Of a stretch of DNA of 64,000 nucleotides, positions 8,950 to 17,805 are shown in pieces; positions within the stretch are counted from its first letter, which is position 1; each line of letters begins with the position of its first letter. Under the pieces are notes generated by a model. That model ran no database searches. It was not told the DNA's origin and was given only the letters and a program-made list of their open reading frames with translations. The position numbers were made by a program, and so were the translations under genes. The stretch is from Pseudomonadota bacterium (GTDB lineage: Bacteria; Pseudomonadota; Alphaproteobacteria; Rhizobiales; Rhizobiaceae). The stretch covers positions 1 through 64,000 of the forward strand of contig JAEZXX010000081.1 in NCBI GenBank assembly GCA_023419535.1, written 5' to 3'.

Positions 8950-9932
8950 TGAGCACCGCCGCACTGAGCCTTCCGACCTCGCGCAGGATCGCACCCCTGA
9001 AGGCGATCCTGCTGCTGATCGCGATCGGGGCGCTGCTGGCCGCGCCCTGGTTCCTCTATCCGCTGTTCCTGATGAAGGTGCTGTGCTTCGCGCTCTTCGC
9101 GGCCAGCTTCAACCTGCTTCTCGGCTACACCGGGCTCCTGTCCTTCGGCCACGCGGCCTTCTTCGGCGGGGCGGCCTATTTCAGCGCCCATGCAGTGAAG
9201 GTCTGGGGCTGGAACCCGGAGTTCGGCATCCTCCTCGGCGTCGCCGGCGCGGCGGTGCTCGGCCTGATCATCGGGTTCCTCGCGATCCGCCGGCAGGGCA
9301 TCTACTTCGCCATGATCACGCTGGCGCTCAGCCAGATGTTCTTCTTCTTCTGCCTCCAGGCGCCCTTCACGCACGGCGAGGACGGCATCCAGGCGGTGCC
9401 GCGCGGCTGGCTCTTCGGAGTGGTCAATCTCCAGTCCGGCCTGAACATGTACTTCTTCGTCGTCGGGGTCTTTCTGATCGGCATGTTCGCGATCTACCGG
9501 ATCGTCCATTCGCCCTTCGGGATGATCATGAAGTCGATCCGCGAGAACGAGAACCGGGCGGTCTCGCTCGGCCTCTCGGTCGGTTCCTACAAGCTCGCCG
9601 CCTTCGTCATGTCGGCGGCGCTGACGGGGCTTGCGGGCGGCACCAAGGCGCTGGTCTTCCAGTTCGCCACGCTCACCGACGTCACCTGGCAGATGTCGGG
9701 CGAGGTCATCCTGATGACGCTGCTCGGCGGCATCGGCACGCTTCTCGGCCCGCTCTTCGGCGCGACGCTGATCGTGACCTTGCAGAACTACCTCGCCACC
9801 TCCGCCTTCCCGGTGACGGTGCTGACGGGCCTCATCTTCATGGTCTGCGTGCTCGCCTTCCGGCGCGGCGTCGTCGGCGAGTTCTATCATTCCAGGATCG
9901 GCCGCCGGATCATGGCGCGGCTGGACGGCTGA
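8949..9932 (+). CDS. Branched-chain-type ABC transporter permease (LivM-like)
   Basis: This 327-residue membrane protein is the second permease of the importer. It shows the LivM-like sequence LLGYTGLLSFGHAAFFGGAAY and the coupling loop SIRENENRAVSLGL. Its ATG overlaps the previous stop as TGATG, and its own stop overlaps the ATG of the GMC oxidoreductase in the same way. The transport genes and catabolic genes are therefore translated as one unit. Confidence 0.9.
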   Translation: MSTAALSLPTSRRIAPLKAILLLIAIGALLAAPWFLYPLFLMKVLCFALFAASFNLLLGYTGLLSFGHAAFFGGAAYFSAHAVKVWGWNPEFGILLGVAGAAVLGLIIGFLAIRRQGIYFAMITLALSQMFFFFCLQAPFTHGEDGIQAVPRGWLFGVVNLQSGLNMYFFVVGVFLIGMFAIYRIVHSPFGMIMKSIRENENRAVSLGLSVGSYKLAAFVMSAALTGLAGGTKALVFQFATLTDVTWQMSGEVILMTLLGGIGTLLGPLFGATLIVTLQNYLATSAFPVTVLTGLIFMVCVLAFRRGVVGEFYHSRIGRRIMARLDG

Positions 9933-11524
9933 TGGAGCTGGAATACGACCACGTCGTCGTCGGCGGCGGGACCGCAGGCTGCGTCCTCGCCAACCGCCTG
10001 TCGGCCGACAAGTCGCGTTCGGTGCTGCTTCTCGAGGCCGGCCCGCGCGACAATTACGCCTGGGTCCACATCCCGGTCGGCTATCTCTACTGCATCGGCA
10101 ACCCGCGCGCCGACTGGTGCTTCACGACGGAAGCGGAAGGGGGCCTCAACGGGCGCACGCTCGGCTATCCGCGCGGCCGGGTGCTCGGCGGCTGCTCCTC
10201 CATCAACGGCATGATCTACATGCGCGGCCAGGCGCGGGACTACGATCTCTGGCGCCAGATGGGCTGCGAGGGCTGGGGCTGGGACGACGTCCTGCCCCTC
10301 TTCAAGGCGAGCGAGGACTGGCACGCCGGTCCGGACGAGATGCACGGGACGGGCGGCGAGTGGCGGGTGGAGCCCGCGCGCCTTCGCTGGGACATCCTGG
10401 AAGCGTTCCGCGAGGCCGCGGCCCAGTACGGCATCCCCAAGGTCGAGGACTTCAACCGGGGCGACAACGAGGGCTCCTCCTTCTTCAAGGTGAACCAGAA
10501 GCGCGGCGTGCGCTGGAACGCGGTGAAGGCGTTCCTGAAACCTGCCAAAGACCGCGCCAACCTTGTCGTGCGCACCGCCGCGCAGGTGAAGCGCCTCGTC
10601 ATCGAAGGGGGCCGCGCTACGGGCGTCGTCTTCGAGGCGGACGGGCAGGCGATCGAGGTGCGCTGCCGGCGCGAGATCGTGCTGGCGGCGGGCTCGATCG
10701 GCTCGCCGCACGTCCTTGAGCTGTCCGGTGTCGGGCGCGGCGAGGTTCTGTCGAGGGCCGGCATTCCGATCGTCCACGAGATGGATCAGGTCGGCGAGAA
10801 CCTGCAGGATCATTTGCAACTGCGCTGTGCCTACAAGGTGTCGGGCATCCGCACCTTGAACGAGCGCGCCAATTCGCTTCTCGGCAAGGCGGCGATCGCG
10901 CTGGAGTATGCCCTGACGCGCTCGGGCCCGATGTCGATGGCCCCGTCCCAGCTGGGCGTCTTCACCCGGTCCGACCCGTCCTTCGAGACCGCGAACCTGC
11001 AGTACCACGTCCAGCCCCTTAGCCTCGAGAAGTTCGGCGAGAACGTGCACCCGTTCCCGGCCTTCACCGCCAGCGTCTGCAATCTGCGGCCCGAAAGCCG
11101 CGGGTCGGTGCATGTGAGGAGCGCCGATTTCCGCGCCCAGCCCGCGATCGCGCCGAACTATCTGTCTACGGAGGCGGACCGGCGCGTCGCGGCCGATTCC
11201 ATCCGCGTCACGCGCTCCATCGTCGCGCAGGCGGCACTCGCGCCCTACCGGCCGGAGGAGTTCCGGCCGGGCCCCGCCTTCGAAACCCATGAGGAGCTGG
11301 TCCACGCGGCCGGGGACATCGGCACGACCATCTTCCACCCGGTCGGCACCTGCCGCATGGGCGCCGATTCGGGTTCGGTCGTCGATCCGCAGCTGAAGGT
11401 GCGCGGTCTCGAAGGTCTGCGCATCGCCGACGCATCGATCATGCCGCGCATCGTCTCCGGCAACACCGCCTCGCCGACCGTGATGATCGCGGAGAAGGCG
11501 GCGCGTATGATCCTCGCCGCATGA
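9932..11524 (+). CDS. GMC-family FAD oxidoreductase, choline-dehydrogenase-like
   Basis: The 530-residue flavoprotein has an N-terminal FAD-binding motif ([17 protein letters not shown], about residues 8-24), the GMC signature RGRVLGGCSSINGM, and the catalytic histidine and asparagine near 469 and 510 (HPVGTCRMG and SGNTASP). GMC enzymes oxidise primary alcohols to aldehydes or acids. It resembles alcohol and choline dehydrogenases equally, but its context is not choline metabolism: it is translationally coupled to the LivM-like permease and followed by acyl-CoA genes. I infer that it oxidises an alcohol imported by this system. The substrate is not known. Confidence 0.85.
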   Translation: MELEYDHVVVGGGTAGCVLANRLSADKSRSVLLLEAGPRDNYAWVHIPVGYLYCIGNPRADWCFTTEAEGGLNGRTLGYPRGRVLGGCSSINGMIYMRGQARDYDLWRQMGCEGWGWDDVLPLFKASEDWHAGPDEMHGTGGEWRVEPARLRWDILEAFREAAAQYGIPKVEDFNRGDNEGSSFFKVNQKRGVRWNAVKAFLKPAKDRANLVVRTAAQVKRLVIEGGRATGVVFEADGQAIEVRCRREIVLAAGSIGSPHVLELSGVGRGEVLSRAGIPIVHEMDQVGENLQDHLQLRCAYKVSGIRTLNERANSLLGKAAIALEYALTRSGPMSMAPSQLGVFTRSDPSFETANLQYHVQPLSLEKFGENVHPFPAFTASVCNLRPESRGSVHVRSADFRAQPAIAPNYLSTEADRRVAADSIRVTRSIVAQAALAPYRPEEFRPGPAFETHEELVHAAGDIGTTIFHPVGTCRMGADSGSVVDPQLKVRGLEGLRIADASIMPRIVSGNTASPTVMIAEKAARMILAA

Positions 11525-11534
11525 GGAGGGTTCG

Positions 11535-12683
11535 ATGAGCGATTTCGGCCTCGACGAGGACCGGCGGGCGATCCGTGACATGGCGCGGAGCTTCTCCGAC
11601 GAGAAGATCGCGCCGCACGCCCTCGAATGGGACGAGGCCCGGCACTTCCCCGTCGAAACCATGCGCGAGGCGGCAGGCCTCGGCATGGGCGGCATCTATG
11701 TCGGCGAGGAGCACGGCGGCTCGGGGCTGACGCGGCTCGACGCGGCGCTGATCTTCGAGGCGCTGGCGACCGGCTGCCCGGCGGTCTCGGCCTATCTGTC
11801 GATCCACAACATGGCCGCCTGGATGGTGGACCGCTTCGGCTCGGACGAGCTTCGCGAGCGCCTCGTGCCCGGCCTCGTCTCGATGGAGACGATCGGCGCC
11901 TACGCCCTGACGGAGCCCGGCTCGGGCTCGGACGCGGCGGCGCTGTCGACCACCGCGCGGCTCGACGGCGAGACCTACGTTCTGAACGGCACCAAGCAGT
12001 TCATCTCCGGCGGCGGCGCGGCGGACCTCTACGTCACGATGGTGCGGACCGGCGGCGAGGGGCCGTCCGGCGTCACCGCGCTCGCGATCCCGAAGGAGAC
12101 GGAGGGGCTGTCCTTCGGGGGCAACGAGCGCAAGATGGGCTGGAACGCCCAGCCGACGCGCCAGCTGATCTTCGAGAACGCCCGCGTGCCCGCCGCCAAC
12201 CGTGTCGGCGCGGAGGGCGAGGGCTTCAAGATCGCCATGAAGGGGCTCGACGGCGGGCGCCTCAACATCGCCGCCTGCTCGCTCGGCGGGGCCTCGGCCG
12301 CTTTGGAAAAGGCGCTCGCCTACATGGCCGAGCGCCGCGCCTTCGGGAAGCGGCTCGACGCGTTCCAGGCGTTGCAGTTCCGACTCGCCGACATGGGGAT
12401 CGACCTGGAGGCCTCGCGCTCGCTTCTGTGGCGTGCGGCCACGGCGCTGGACGAGGGCGCGCCCGACGCGGGCGCGCTGGCCGCGATGGCCAAGCGCTTC
12501 GTGACGGATGCGGGCTTCCGCGTCGCCAACGAGGCCCTGCAACTCCACGGCGGATACGGCTATCTTGCCGAATACGGGGTGGAGAAGATCGTCCGCGACC
12601 TGCGGGTGCACCAGATCCTGGAGGGGACGAACGAGATCATGCGCCTCATCGTGGCGCGGCAGATGCTGGCGGAGGGTCGATGA
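11535..12683 (+). CDS. Acyl-CoA dehydrogenase, isobutyryl-CoA dehydrogenase-like
   Basis: The 382-residue flavoenzyme has the three acyl-CoA dehydrogenase domains. The FAD-binding stretch YALTEPGSGSDAAAL lies near 115-130, and the catalytic-base region ILEGTNEI is near 360-368. The catalytic glutamate sits in that C-terminal position, as in short-chain and isobutyryl-CoA dehydrogenases and unlike isovaleryl-CoA dehydrogenase. Because 3-hydroxyisobutyryl-CoA hydrolase and 3-hydroxyisobutyrate dehydrogenase follow, the likely reaction is isobutyryl-CoA to methacrylyl-CoA. Its stop overlaps the next start. Confidence 0.88.
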   Translation: MSDFGLDEDRRAIRDMARSFSDEKIAPHALEWDEARHFPVETMREAAGLGMGGIYVGEEHGGSGLTRLDAALIFEALATGCPAVSAYLSIHNMAAWMVDRFGSDELRERLVPGLVSMETIGAYALTEPGSGSDAAALSTTARLDGETYVLNGTKQFISGGGAADLYVTMVRTGGEGPSGVTALAIPKETEGLSFGGNERKMGWNAQPTRQLIFENARVPAANRVGAEGEGFKIAMKGLDGGRLNIAACSLGGASAALEKALAYMAERRAFGKRLDAFQALQFRLADMGIDLEASRSLLWRAATALDEGAPDAGALAAMAKRFVTDAGFRVANEALQLHGGYGYLAEYGVEKIVRDLRVHQILEGTNEIMRLIVARQMLAEGR

Positions 12684-13735
12684 CGGACGAGGTGGTCGTC
12701 GAAAGGCAGGGCGCGGCGGGCATCGTCCGCCTGAACCGGCCGAAGGCGCTGAACGCGTTGACGTTGCCGATGGTCCGGGCGCTGCGCGCGGGCTTCGATC
12801 AATTCGCCGGGGACGAGGCCGTCGCCTTCGTGCTTCTGGAGGGCGAGGGCGAACGCGCCTTCTGCGCCGGCGGCGACATCCGCGCCATCCACGATTCGGG
12901 TCGGGCCGGGACCGATCTGGCGGCGACCTTCTGGCGCGAGGAGTACGAACTCAACGCCCTCATCGCCGAGTATGCCAAGCCCGTGATCGTCCTGATGGAC
13001 GGGATCGTGATGGGCGGCGGGGCGGGCCTTTCGATCCATGCCTCGCACCGGGTCGCCACCGACCGCATCCGCTTCGCCATGCCCGAGACCGGCATCGGCT
13101 TCGTGCCGGATGTCGGCGCCACCCACCGCCTGTCGCGCGCGCCCGACGGGACGGGGCGCTATCTGGCGCTGACGGGCTCGATCGTCGGCGCGGCCGACGT
13201 GATCGCGGCCGGGCTCGCCGACGTCATGGTCCCGGCCGACGGCCTGCCCGCGCTGCGGGCGGACATCCTGGCTGCGAAGGACACCGGGGGCGTCGAGGAG
13301 GCGATCGCGCGCTACGGCGCCGGTACGACGCCCGGCCTCTTCTCCCAGCACCGTTCACTCATCGCCCGCGCCTTCGGCGCGCCGGACCTCGAAGGCGTCC
13401 TGGAGGCGCTGGAGGCGGACGACTCGGACTTCGCCAAGGAGACGCGGGCGACGATCCTGTCGCGCTCGCCCTCCAGCCTGCGCGACACCGAGGCGCTGCT
13501 CGAACACGCCCGGCACGCCGATCTGCGGGCGTGCCTGACCGCGGAGTTCTTCGCGGCGCTGGGCACGCTGGATCGCCCCGACTTCTACGAGGGCGTTCGC
13601 GCCGCCGTCATCGACAAGGACCGCAATCCGCGCTGGCAGCCGCCGCTCCTGTCGGACGTGGCGCCGGTGAGCCCGCACGCCTTCGCTTCACGGCCGGGCA
13701 TCGTCCCGCCCTTCGCATCGGACACGACCGCATGA
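12680..13735 (+). CDS. 3-hydroxyisobutyryl-CoA hydrolase
   Basis: This 351-residue crotonase-superfamily protein has the longer HIBCH architecture. It shows the oxyanion segment CAGGDIRA (about 72-79), MGGGAGLS, and the active-site segment [16 protein letters not shown] that distinguishes the hydrolase from enoyl-CoA hydratases. It would hydrolyse 3-hydroxyisobutyryl-CoA to free 3-hydroxyisobutyrate, the step in valine-type catabolism that removes toxic methacrylyl-CoA-derived thioesters. The ATG at 12680 overlaps the preceding stop by 4 bases. Confidence 0.9.
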   Translation: MTDEVVVERQGAAGIVRLNRPKALNALTLPMVRALRAGFDQFAGDEAVAFVLLEGEGERAFCAGGDIRAIHDSGRAGTDLAATFWREEYELNALIAEYAKPVIVLMDGIVMGGGAGLSIHASHRVATDRIRFAMPETGIGFVPDVGATHRLSRAPDGTGRYLALTGSIVGAADVIAAGLADVMVPADGLPALRADILAAKDTGGVEEAIARYGAGTTPGLFSQHRSLIARAFGAPDLEGVLEALEADDSDFAKETRATILSRSPSSLRDTEALLEHARHADLRACLTAEFFAALGTLDRPDFYEGVRAAVIDKDRNPRWQPPLLSDVAPVSPHAFASRPGIVPPFASDTTA

Positions 13736-14634
13736 GCCAGCGCATCGCCTTCATCGGCCTCGGCAATATGGGTCTGCCGATGCTCCTGAACCTCAAGAAG
13801 GCCGGCTACGAGGTGCGCGGCTTCGACCTCGCCGCCGCCGCCGTCGAAGCCGCTCTCGCCGCCGGGGTCGAGATCCCCACCACCGCGGCCGAGGCGCTCG
13901 AGGGCGTCGATGTCGTCATCACCATGCTGCCGGCTGGCCGCCATGTCCTGTCGGTCTGGAAGGAGGCGCTGCCGCTTCTGGACTCGGACACGCTGCTGAT
14001 CGACTGCTCGACCATCGACGTCGACAGCGCGCGCGCCGCGCACGAGATGGCGGCAAGCGCGGGGATGCTCTCGCTCGACGCGCCCGTCTCGGGCGGCGTC
14101 GGCGGAGCGAGCGCCGGCACGCTCACCTTCATGACGGGCGGCAGCGAGGAGGCTTTCGAGGCGGCCTCGCCGATCCTGTCGCGCATGGGCGCCAGAATCG
14201 TCTATTGCGGCGCGGCGGGCGCTGGGCAGGCCGCCAAGATCTGCAACAACATGATCCTCGGCATTTCGATGATCGCGGTGTCGGAGGCCTTCGTCCTCGC
14301 CGAGAAGCTCGGCCTGTCGAACCAGGCGCTCTTCGACGTTTCGTCCACCGCCTCCGGCCAGTGCTGGTCGCTGACGAGCTACTGTCCCGTGCCGGGCCCG
14401 GTGCCGAACGCGCCGTCGAACAACGGCTACCGGCCAGGCTTCGCGGCCGATCTGATGCTAAAGGATCTGACGCTGGCGCAGGACGCCGCCGCGCTGGCCG
14501 GGGCCGAGACGCCGCTCGGGCGCCATGCGCGGGAAATCTACGCCGCCTTCGCGGAGGCCGGGCAGGGCGGCAGCGACTTCTCGGGCATCGTCAACCATTT
14601 GCGGGCCCGCTCGGGCGAAAGGGAAGCCTCATGA
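13732..14634 (+). CDS. mmsB: 3-hydroxyisobutyrate dehydrogenase
   Basis: This 300-residue beta-hydroxyacid dehydrogenase has the Rossmann motif [11 protein letters not shown], the substrate-binding segment [11 protein letters not shown] near 119-129, and the catalytic lysine in [11 protein letters not shown] near residue 169. It oxidises 3-hydroxyisobutyrate to methylmalonate semialdehyde with NAD. The ATG overlaps the hydrolase stop by 4 bases. The next enzyme, methylmalonate semialdehyde dehydrogenase (mmsA), is not in this window. Confidence 0.92.
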   Translation: MSQRIAFIGLGNMGLPMLLNLKKAGYEVRGFDLAAAAVEAALAAGVEIPTTAAEALEGVDVVITMLPAGRHVLSVWKEALPLLDSDTLLIDCSTIDVDSARAAHEMAASAGMLSLDAPVSGGVGGASAGTLTFMTGGSEEAFEAASPILSRMGARIVYCGAAGAGQAAKICNNMILGISMIAVSEAFVLAEKLGLSNQALFDVSSTASGQCWSLTSYCPVPGPVPNAPSNNGYRPGFAADLMLKDLTLAQDAAALAGAETPLGRHAREIYAAFAEAGQGGSDFSGIVNHLRARSGEREAS

Positions 14635-15407
14635 GCACAGAGCCGACGATCCTCATCGAGCGCCACGACCGGGTCGCGCTGATCCGCCTGAACCGGCCGA
14701 AGGCGCTGAACGCCCTGAACCTCCAGCTCGCGACCGAGCTGACCGAGGCCGCGCTCTCCTTCGACGAGGATAAGAGCGTCGGCTGCATCGTCGTGACCGG
14801 CTCGGAGAAGGCCTTCGCGGCCGGCGCCGACATCAAGGAAATGCAGTCCTCCGGCTATGCCGAAATGTATGCGCGCGACTGGTTCTCCATCTGGGAGCGC
14901 TTCGCGGCCGTGCGCACGCCCATGATCGCGGCCGTCAACGGCTTCGCGCTCGGCGGCGGCTGCGAGGTGGCGATGATGTGCGACATCGTCATCGCGGGCG
15001 ACGGCGCCAAGTTCGGCCAGCCGGAGATCAATCTCGGCGTCATGCCCGGCATGGGCGGCTCGCAGCGCCTGACGCGCCTGATCGGCCGCTCCAAGGCGAT
15101 GGAGCTCTGCCTGACGGGCCGCATGATGGGCGCGGAGGAGGCCGAGCGTGTGGGCCTCGCCGCCCGGGTCTTCCCGGCCGCCGAACTGGAGGCCGAGGCC
15201 TTGAAGATGGCCGCCACCATCGCCGAGAAGTCCAAGATCGTCGCCATGATGACCAAGGAGACGATCAACCGCGCTGAGGAAATCTCGCTCGCCGAGGGGC
15301 TGCGGTTCGAGCGCCGGCTCTTCCACTCCATGTTCGCGCTGCCCGACCAGAAGGAGGGCATGGCCGCCTTCGTCGAGAAGCGCAAAGCCGAGTTCGATCG
15401 CAGCTGA
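14631..15407 (+). CDS. Enoyl-CoA hydratase
   Basis: This 258-residue crotonase has both catalytic glutamates, one in GGGCEVAMM (near 112) and one in [12 protein letters not shown] (near 132), so it should be a true hydratase. In this run it would hydrate methacrylyl-CoA to 3-hydroxyisobutyryl-CoA, between the dehydrogenase at 11.5 kb and the hydrolase at 12.7 kb. Sequence alone does not exclude crotonyl-CoA or other substrates. It overlaps mmsB by 4 bases. Confidence 0.9.
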   Translation: MSTEPTILIERHDRVALIRLNRPKALNALNLQLATELTEAALSFDEDKSVGCIVVTGSEKAFAAGADIKEMQSSGYAEMYARDWFSIWERFAAVRTPMIAAVNGFALGGGCEVAMMCDIVIAGDGAKFGQPEINLGVMPGMGGSQRLTRLIGRSKAMELCLTGRMMGAEEAERVGLAARVFPAAELEAEALKMAATIAEKSKIVAMMTKETINRAEEISLAEGLRFERRLFHSMFALPDQKEGMAAFVEKRKAEFDRS

Positions 15408-15434
15408 CAGCACGGGAACCGGACGGGGACGCAG

Positions 15435-17156
15435 ATGACGAGCTTTCGCGAGGCGCGGGATTTCCTTCTGGAGCACCGCACGGACTACGAGCGGGCGGTC
15501 GCCGGCTTCCGCTGGCCGGACCCGGTTCCCTTCAACTGGGCGATCCACTGGTTCGACGGCGTTCTGGCCCGCGAGGCGGACAGCCGCGACCGGGCGGCGC
15601 TGACCATTGTCGACACCGCGTCGGGGACGGACCGCTCGCTCACCTTCGCCGAGCTGTCGCGCCGCTCCAACCGCGTCGCCAACTGGCTTTCCGATCTCGG
15701 CGCGACGCGCGGCGACCACCTCCTCCTCGTCCTCGGCAACGTCGCGCCCCTCTGGGAGGTTATGCTGGCCGCCATGAAGCTGGAGCTCGTCGTCATCCCG
15801 GCGACGACGCTGCTCTCGCGCTCCGAGCTGGAGGACCGGCTGGAGCGCGGCGCGGCCCGGATCGTGGTCGCGGGGATCGATCAGGTGGAGAAGTTCGACG
15901 GGCTGCCGATGCCGGGCGTGGCGAAGATCGCCGTCGGCGGGCGGGCCGGAGGCTGGCACGCCTATGAGGACGCCGACATGGGCTCGGACGCCTTCGAGCC
16001 GGCGGGCGAGACGCGGCCCGGCGATCCGATGCTCCTCTATTTCACCTCCGGGACGACGGCCAAGCCCAAGCTCGTCGTCCACAACCACCGCTCCTATCCC
16101 GTCGGCGCGCTGTCGACCATGTACTGGATCGGCCTCCAGCCCGGCGACGTGCACCTCAACATCTCCTCCCCGGGCTGGGCGAAGCACGCCTGGTCGAGCG
16201 TCTTCGCGCCGTGGAACGCCGGGGCGACGAGCCTCTCGATCAACCAGCCGCGCTTCGACGCCAAGGGGCTGCTCGCCGAGATCGTGAGGCGCGGCGTGAC
16301 GACGCTCTGCGCCCCGCCGACCGTCTGGCGCATGCTGATCCAGGAGGACCTTTCCGCCTATCCGGTTCAGCTCCGCGAGGTCGTCGGGGCGGGCGAGCCG
16401 CTGAACCCGGAGGTCATCGAGCGCGTGAAGACGGCCTGGGGCGTCACCATCCGCGACGGCTATGGGCAGACCGAGACGACGGCGCAGATCGGCAACACGC
16501 CCGGGCAAAGGGTCAAGCCCGGCGCGATGGGCCGGCCGCTTCCCGGCTACCGCGTGCGCGTGCTCGATCCCGACGGGCGCGACGCGCGAGAAGGCGAGGT
16601 CGCGCTCTCGCTGGGGGAGGATCGCCCGGCCGGCCTCATGGACGGCTACCGGCAGGACGATCTGACGCTGAAGACCCCCGGCGAAACGGTGTACCGCACC
16701 GGCGACGTCGCCTTCCTCGACGAAGAGGGCTTCTTCACCTTCGTCGGCCGCTCGGACGACGTCTTCAAGTCCTCCGACTACCGGATCAGCCCGTTCGAGC
16801 TGGAGAGCGTCCTGATCGAGCATCCGGCCGTGGCGGAAGCGGCGATCGTACCGGCACCCGACCCGATCCGCCTCGCGGTACCGAAAGCCTACGTCACCCT
16901 CGTCTCCGGCCACGCGCCCGATGCGTCGACCGCGCGCTCCATCCTCGACCATTGCGGGACCCGCCTCTCGCCCTTCAAGCGCGTGCGCGCCGTCTCCTTC
17001 GTCTCCGAGCTTCCCAAGACCGTGTCGGGCAAGATCCGCCGCGTCCAGTTGCGCCGCGTGGAGACGAGCGGGGAAGGGGCGGAGGCCTTCGTCGTCGCGA
17101 CCTTCACCGAGGCGGATCTGAAGGGTGCGCCTCCTCCGACCGGCGGCGACGCCTGA
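15435..17156 (+). CDS. Acyl-CoA synthetase (AMP-forming), medium-chain type
   Basis: This 573-residue adenylate-forming ligase has the ATP-binding motif YFTSGTTAKPK (about 198-208), the segment GWAKHAWSSVFAPW typical of medium-chain and benzoate-type acyl-CoA ligases, and YGQTETT (about 346-352). The C-terminal catalytic lysine region PKTVSGKIRR is intact. It would activate a free carboxylic acid, probably short or branched, to its CoA ester. Its position after the isobutyryl-CoA genes points to isobutyrate or a related acid as the entry compound. Confidence 0.87.
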   Translation: MTSFREARDFLLEHRTDYERAVAGFRWPDPVPFNWAIHWFDGVLAREADSRDRAALTIVDTASGTDRSLTFAELSRRSNRVANWLSDLGATRGDHLLLVLGNVAPLWEVMLAAMKLELVVIPATTLLSRSELEDRLERGAARIVVAGIDQVEKFDGLPMPGVAKIAVGGRAGGWHAYEDADMGSDAFEPAGETRPGDPMLLYFTSGTTAKPKLVVHNHRSYPVGALSTMYWIGLQPGDVHLNISSPGWAKHAWSSVFAPWNAGATSLSINQPRFDAKGLLAEIVRRGVTTLCAPPTVWRMLIQEDLSAYPVQLREVVGAGEPLNPEVIERVKTAWGVTIRDGYGQTETTAQIGNTPGQRVKPGAMGRPLPGYRVRVLDPDGRDAREGEVALSLGEDRPAGLMDGYRQDDLTLKTPGETVYRTGDVAFLDEEGFFTFVGRSDDVFKSSDYRISPFELESVLIEHPAVAEAAIVPAPDPIRLAVPKAYVTLVSGHAPDASTARSILDHCGTRLSPFKRVRAVSFVSELPKTVSGKIRRVQLRRVETSGEGAEAFVVATFTEADLKGAPPPTGGDA

Positions 17157-17161
17157 CCGCC

Positions 17162-17620
17162 GTGGAGCTCGATGCCACGGACCTGCGCATCCTGCGCGCA
17201 CTGCAGGACGATCCCGAGGGCTCGATCGAGGCGATCGGCCGCGCGGCGGGCCTCAGCCACACGCCCTGCTGGCGGCGGCTGAAGCGCATGCAGGAGGCCG
17301 GGATCGTCAAGGGCCGGGCCTATGTCTTCGACGAGAAGGCGGTCGGCCTGTCGATGACCGTCATCACCATGATCAAGCTGTCGAAGCACGACGAGGCTTC
17401 GCTCACCGACTTCGAGCGCGAGGCCGGGCGCCTCACCGAAATCGTCGAATGCTACCTCGTCACCGGTCCGTACGATTTCGCGCTGACGGTGGTGACGCGC
17501 GACATCCAGAGCTTCGAGACGCTGTTGAAGACGCGCCTGTCGAACCTGCCCCACGTCGCCGACATGAATTCCACCGTCGTCCTGCGCAAGGTCCGCACCG
17601 GCGGCCGGCTGCCGATCTGA
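17162..17620 (+). CDS. Lrp/AsnC-family transcriptional regulator
   Basis: The 152-residue regulator has an N-terminal helix-turn-helix (residues 3-55, LDATDLRILRALQDDPEGS then AAGLSHTPCWRRLKRM) and a C-terminal RAM ligand-binding fold (about 70-145, with ECYLVTGPYDFALTVV). Such proteins sense amino acids or their 2-oxo acids. The start is the GTG at 17162, 6 bases after the synthetase stop. It may control the run it terminates, or the indolepyruvate oxidoreductase that begins 185 bases downstream; the second fits the ligand class. Confidence 0.88.
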   Translation: MELDATDLRILRALQDDPEGSIEAIGRAAGLSHTPCWRRLKRMQEAGIVKGRAYVFDEKAVGLSMTVITMIKLSKHDEASLTDFEREAGRLTEIVECYLVTGPYDFALTVVTRDIQSFETLLKTRLSNLPHVADMNSTVVLRKVRTGGRLPI

Positions 17621-17805
17621 TCCCTGTCGCGAGGACGCAGCCTCCCCTTGCGCGGGAAAAAGAGGGATGCCGCTCCTACGGAAGGCGCGCGCGATGACGC
17701 AGAAGGGAATGGCGCTCCCCTCGAACTGTTCTAATCTCGATCTTGGAGGAATGCGGCGCGGACCCTCGGGGCCGGCCGATCAACGCTCGTGTCGGGAGGC
17801 ATGTC

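Noticed and set aside
9932..11524. Second choline dehydrogenase (betA copy)
   Set aside because: The catalytic residues are those of any GMC oxidoreductase; its operon contains acyl-CoA genes and no betaine genes, whereas the gene at 31 kb is beside choX.
14538..17201. Long minus-strand open frame opposite enoyl-CoA hydratase and the acyl-CoA synthetase
   Set aside because: Antisense shadow; both plus-strand genes have intact catalytic motifs and translational coupling.
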